A stretch of 5,271 bases of DNA. It comes from Streptomyces sp. NRRL F-2664 (lineage in GTDB: Bacteria > Actinomycetota > Actinomycetes > Streptomycetales > Streptomycetaceae). Made by a program: the position numbers and the translations under genes. The notes under the pieces were generated by a model, which did not search any database, was not told the origin of the DNA, and saw only the letters and a program-made list of their open reading frames with translations. Shown one piece after another: positions 4,411-5,271 of the stretch (positions are counted from its first letter, which is position 1; every line of letters begins with the position of its first letter). The stretch covers positions 1 through 5,271 of the forward strand of contig NZ_JOFX01000130.1 of the NCBI RefSeq assembly GCF_000719345.1. Direction: 5' to 3'.

Positions 4411-5271
4411 GTGATCCCACTCCCCACGGCAACCTCAGCCGACACAGCCACAACGCAGCCCCGGGCACTCCCCCGCAACGCTCCCGCCACAGCCGCCACC
4501 ATCACCCACACCTTCAGTGCGGGCGCCAACCAGCTCTTCACCGTCCCTGCCGGAGTCACCTCCCTCACCATCACCGCCACCGGCGCTGCCGGCGGAAGCG
4601 GAGCCCTCGTTCCGGGGGCGGCTGGTGGAGCCGGCTCTACAGTGACTGGAGCACTTGCCGTTACGCCTGGCAGCCCCCTGTACGTCAACGTGGCAGTTGG
4701 GGGAGGCACGGGTGGCGGGGGGAGCCCCGGCACCCGCGGTGGTGACGGGGGTGGTGCCAGTGATGTGCGGGCGTGCTCCTCAGCCGTGCCGGGCTGTGTG
4801 CTAACCGGTGTCGTAGGCACCGACCCGCGGCTGATTGTCGCCGGAGGCGGAGGAGGAGGCGGTTTGGGACCCGGTACTCAGGTAGGAGGTGCAGCAGGCC
4901 ACCCCGCCGGTCAGGACGGCGGCAGCTGGACGGGTTCGAATGCTGCCGAGGGCGGAGAGGGCGGCAGTCAGTCAGCTGGAGGTGCTGGCGGAGCCAGATG
5001 CACCTTGCAGACGGGCGGAAGCAACGGCACGGCCGGTACTGCAGGCGCCGGGGGTGTCGGCGGGACCGGGTTTGGCGGGGGCGGGGGCGGAGCCGGCTGG
5101 TTCGGCGGTGGTGGTGGCGGTGGCTGCGGGGGCTTCTTCACCGACGCTCGACCTGCCGGGGGTGGGGGCGGATCGGATTTCCTGCCCCCGGGCGGTTCCC
5201 GCCAAGCGGCATCGGGTCCGGCGCAGGTGGTGGTTTCCTACACCGTCGCGGACCTGGAGATCACCACCGCG
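4411..5271 (+). CDS. Glycine-rich secreted protein, 3' end outside the window
   Basis: The frame is open from 4348 to the right edge; from GTG 4411 it gives 287 codons. A Pro/Ala/Thr-rich start (PLPTATSADTATTQPRALPR) leads into a beta segment, ITHTFSAGANQLFTVPAGVT then SLTITATGAAGG (about residues 31-62), which is the common entry to bacterial glycine-rich surface proteins. The rest is dense in Gly: LAVTPGSPLYVNVAVGGGTG, DPRLIVAGGGGGGGLG (the RLIVAGGGGGG signature), several GGxGG runs, GWFGGGGGGGCGG, then GGGGGSDFLPPGG and a closing strand PAQVVVSYTV. This resembles the Gly_rich/ALK-LTK glycine-rich domain family. ADLEITTA at the edge may open another repeat or Ig-like domain. Cysteines occur as a spaced pair (ACSSAVPGC) and singly (RCTL, GGCGG), fitting an extracellular protein. 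No RBS supports 4411; the better start is 4276, but TAA 4345 blocks it. Codon use is typical of a high-GC actinomycete. Role unknown. Confidence 0.65.
   Translation, partial: MIPLPTATSADTATTQPRALPRNAPATAATITHTFSAGANQLFTVPAGVTSLTITATGAAGGSGALVPGAAGGAGSTVTGALAVTPGSPLYVNVAVGGGTGGGGSPGTRGGDGGGASDVRACSSAVPGCVLTGVVGTDPRLIVAGGGGGGGLGPGTQVGGAAGHPAGQDGGSWTGSNAAEGGEGGSQSAGGAGGARCTLQTGGSNGTAGTAGAGGVGGTGFGGGGGGAGWFGGGGGGGCGGFFTDARPAGGGGGSDFLPPGGSRQAASGPAQVVVSYTVADLEITTA

Noticed and set aside
3732..4745. 337-residue frame containing OrfA
   Set aside because: Only about 3996-4250 is IS3 sequence. The upstream part has no start signal and begins within the hairpin, and the downstream part is out of frame with the glycine-rich gene.
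3921..4820. Minus-strand 299-residue frame opposite the IS3 and glycine-rich regions
   Set aside because: Its proline-rich sequence is the complement of glycine codons in the plus-strand gene; the plus strand gives recognisable motifs and this frame does not.
1..5271. CRISPR array, tRNA or rRNA gene
   Set aside because: I saw no regularly spaced repeats beyond the two-copy 19-mer, and no cloverleaf or rRNA-like sequence on either strand.

Overview
The window looks like a piece of an actinomycete genome, most probably Streptomyces. Much of it is very GC-rich (about 75% in a sampled line near the right end), codon third positions are mostly G/C, and the IS remnants are of types common in streptomycetes. 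It reads as an accessory region: four decayed insertion-sequence fragments surround a small toxin-antitoxin pair, a two-gene amino-acid-type ABC transporter operon, and the start of a secreted glycine-rich protein that runs off the right edge.

Left part (1-1788, minus strand). From the left edge: a fragment of an IS5-family transposase; a badly damaged IS630-family transposase with both ends missing, an internal deletion and a frameshift; a short stretch with a 24-bp-period direct repeat; a compact RelE/ParE-type toxin gene with a one-base-overlapping upstream gene that is its likely antitoxin; and the 5' end of an IS3-family orfA whose presumed terminus lies near 1788. The toxin and antitoxin frames are the only ones here that look intact.

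Middle (1789-3762, plus strand). A lipoprotein substrate-binding protein (family 3, polar amino acid type) overlaps by one base with an amino-acid ABC permease of the HisM/GlnP type. No ATPase gene follows; a strong 14-bp-arm hairpin lies 150 bases after the permease. Base composition of the binding-protein gene is clearly lower (about 45-58% GC in sampled lines) and it uses CTA codons, which suggests a different history from the flanking DNA. IS3-type remnants bracket the operon in opposite orientations.

Right part (3763-5271, plus strand). About 230 bases with no convincing gene lead to a truncated IS3-family orfA. It breaks off near 4250, just before an 11-base perfect anti-Shine-Dalgarno match and a GTG start. 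The short signal-peptide-like frame that follows ends in TAA after 23 codons, but the same frame then continues open to the window edge as a glycine-rich secreted protein. The gene is therefore either interrupted by a nonsense mutation or starts further down, at about 4411.

Nothing here is firmly a new system. The best leads are the transporter pair (no ATPase, Ser in place of the usual ligand-binding Asp), the toxin with an unrecognised partner, and the stop codon inside the glycine-rich gene.
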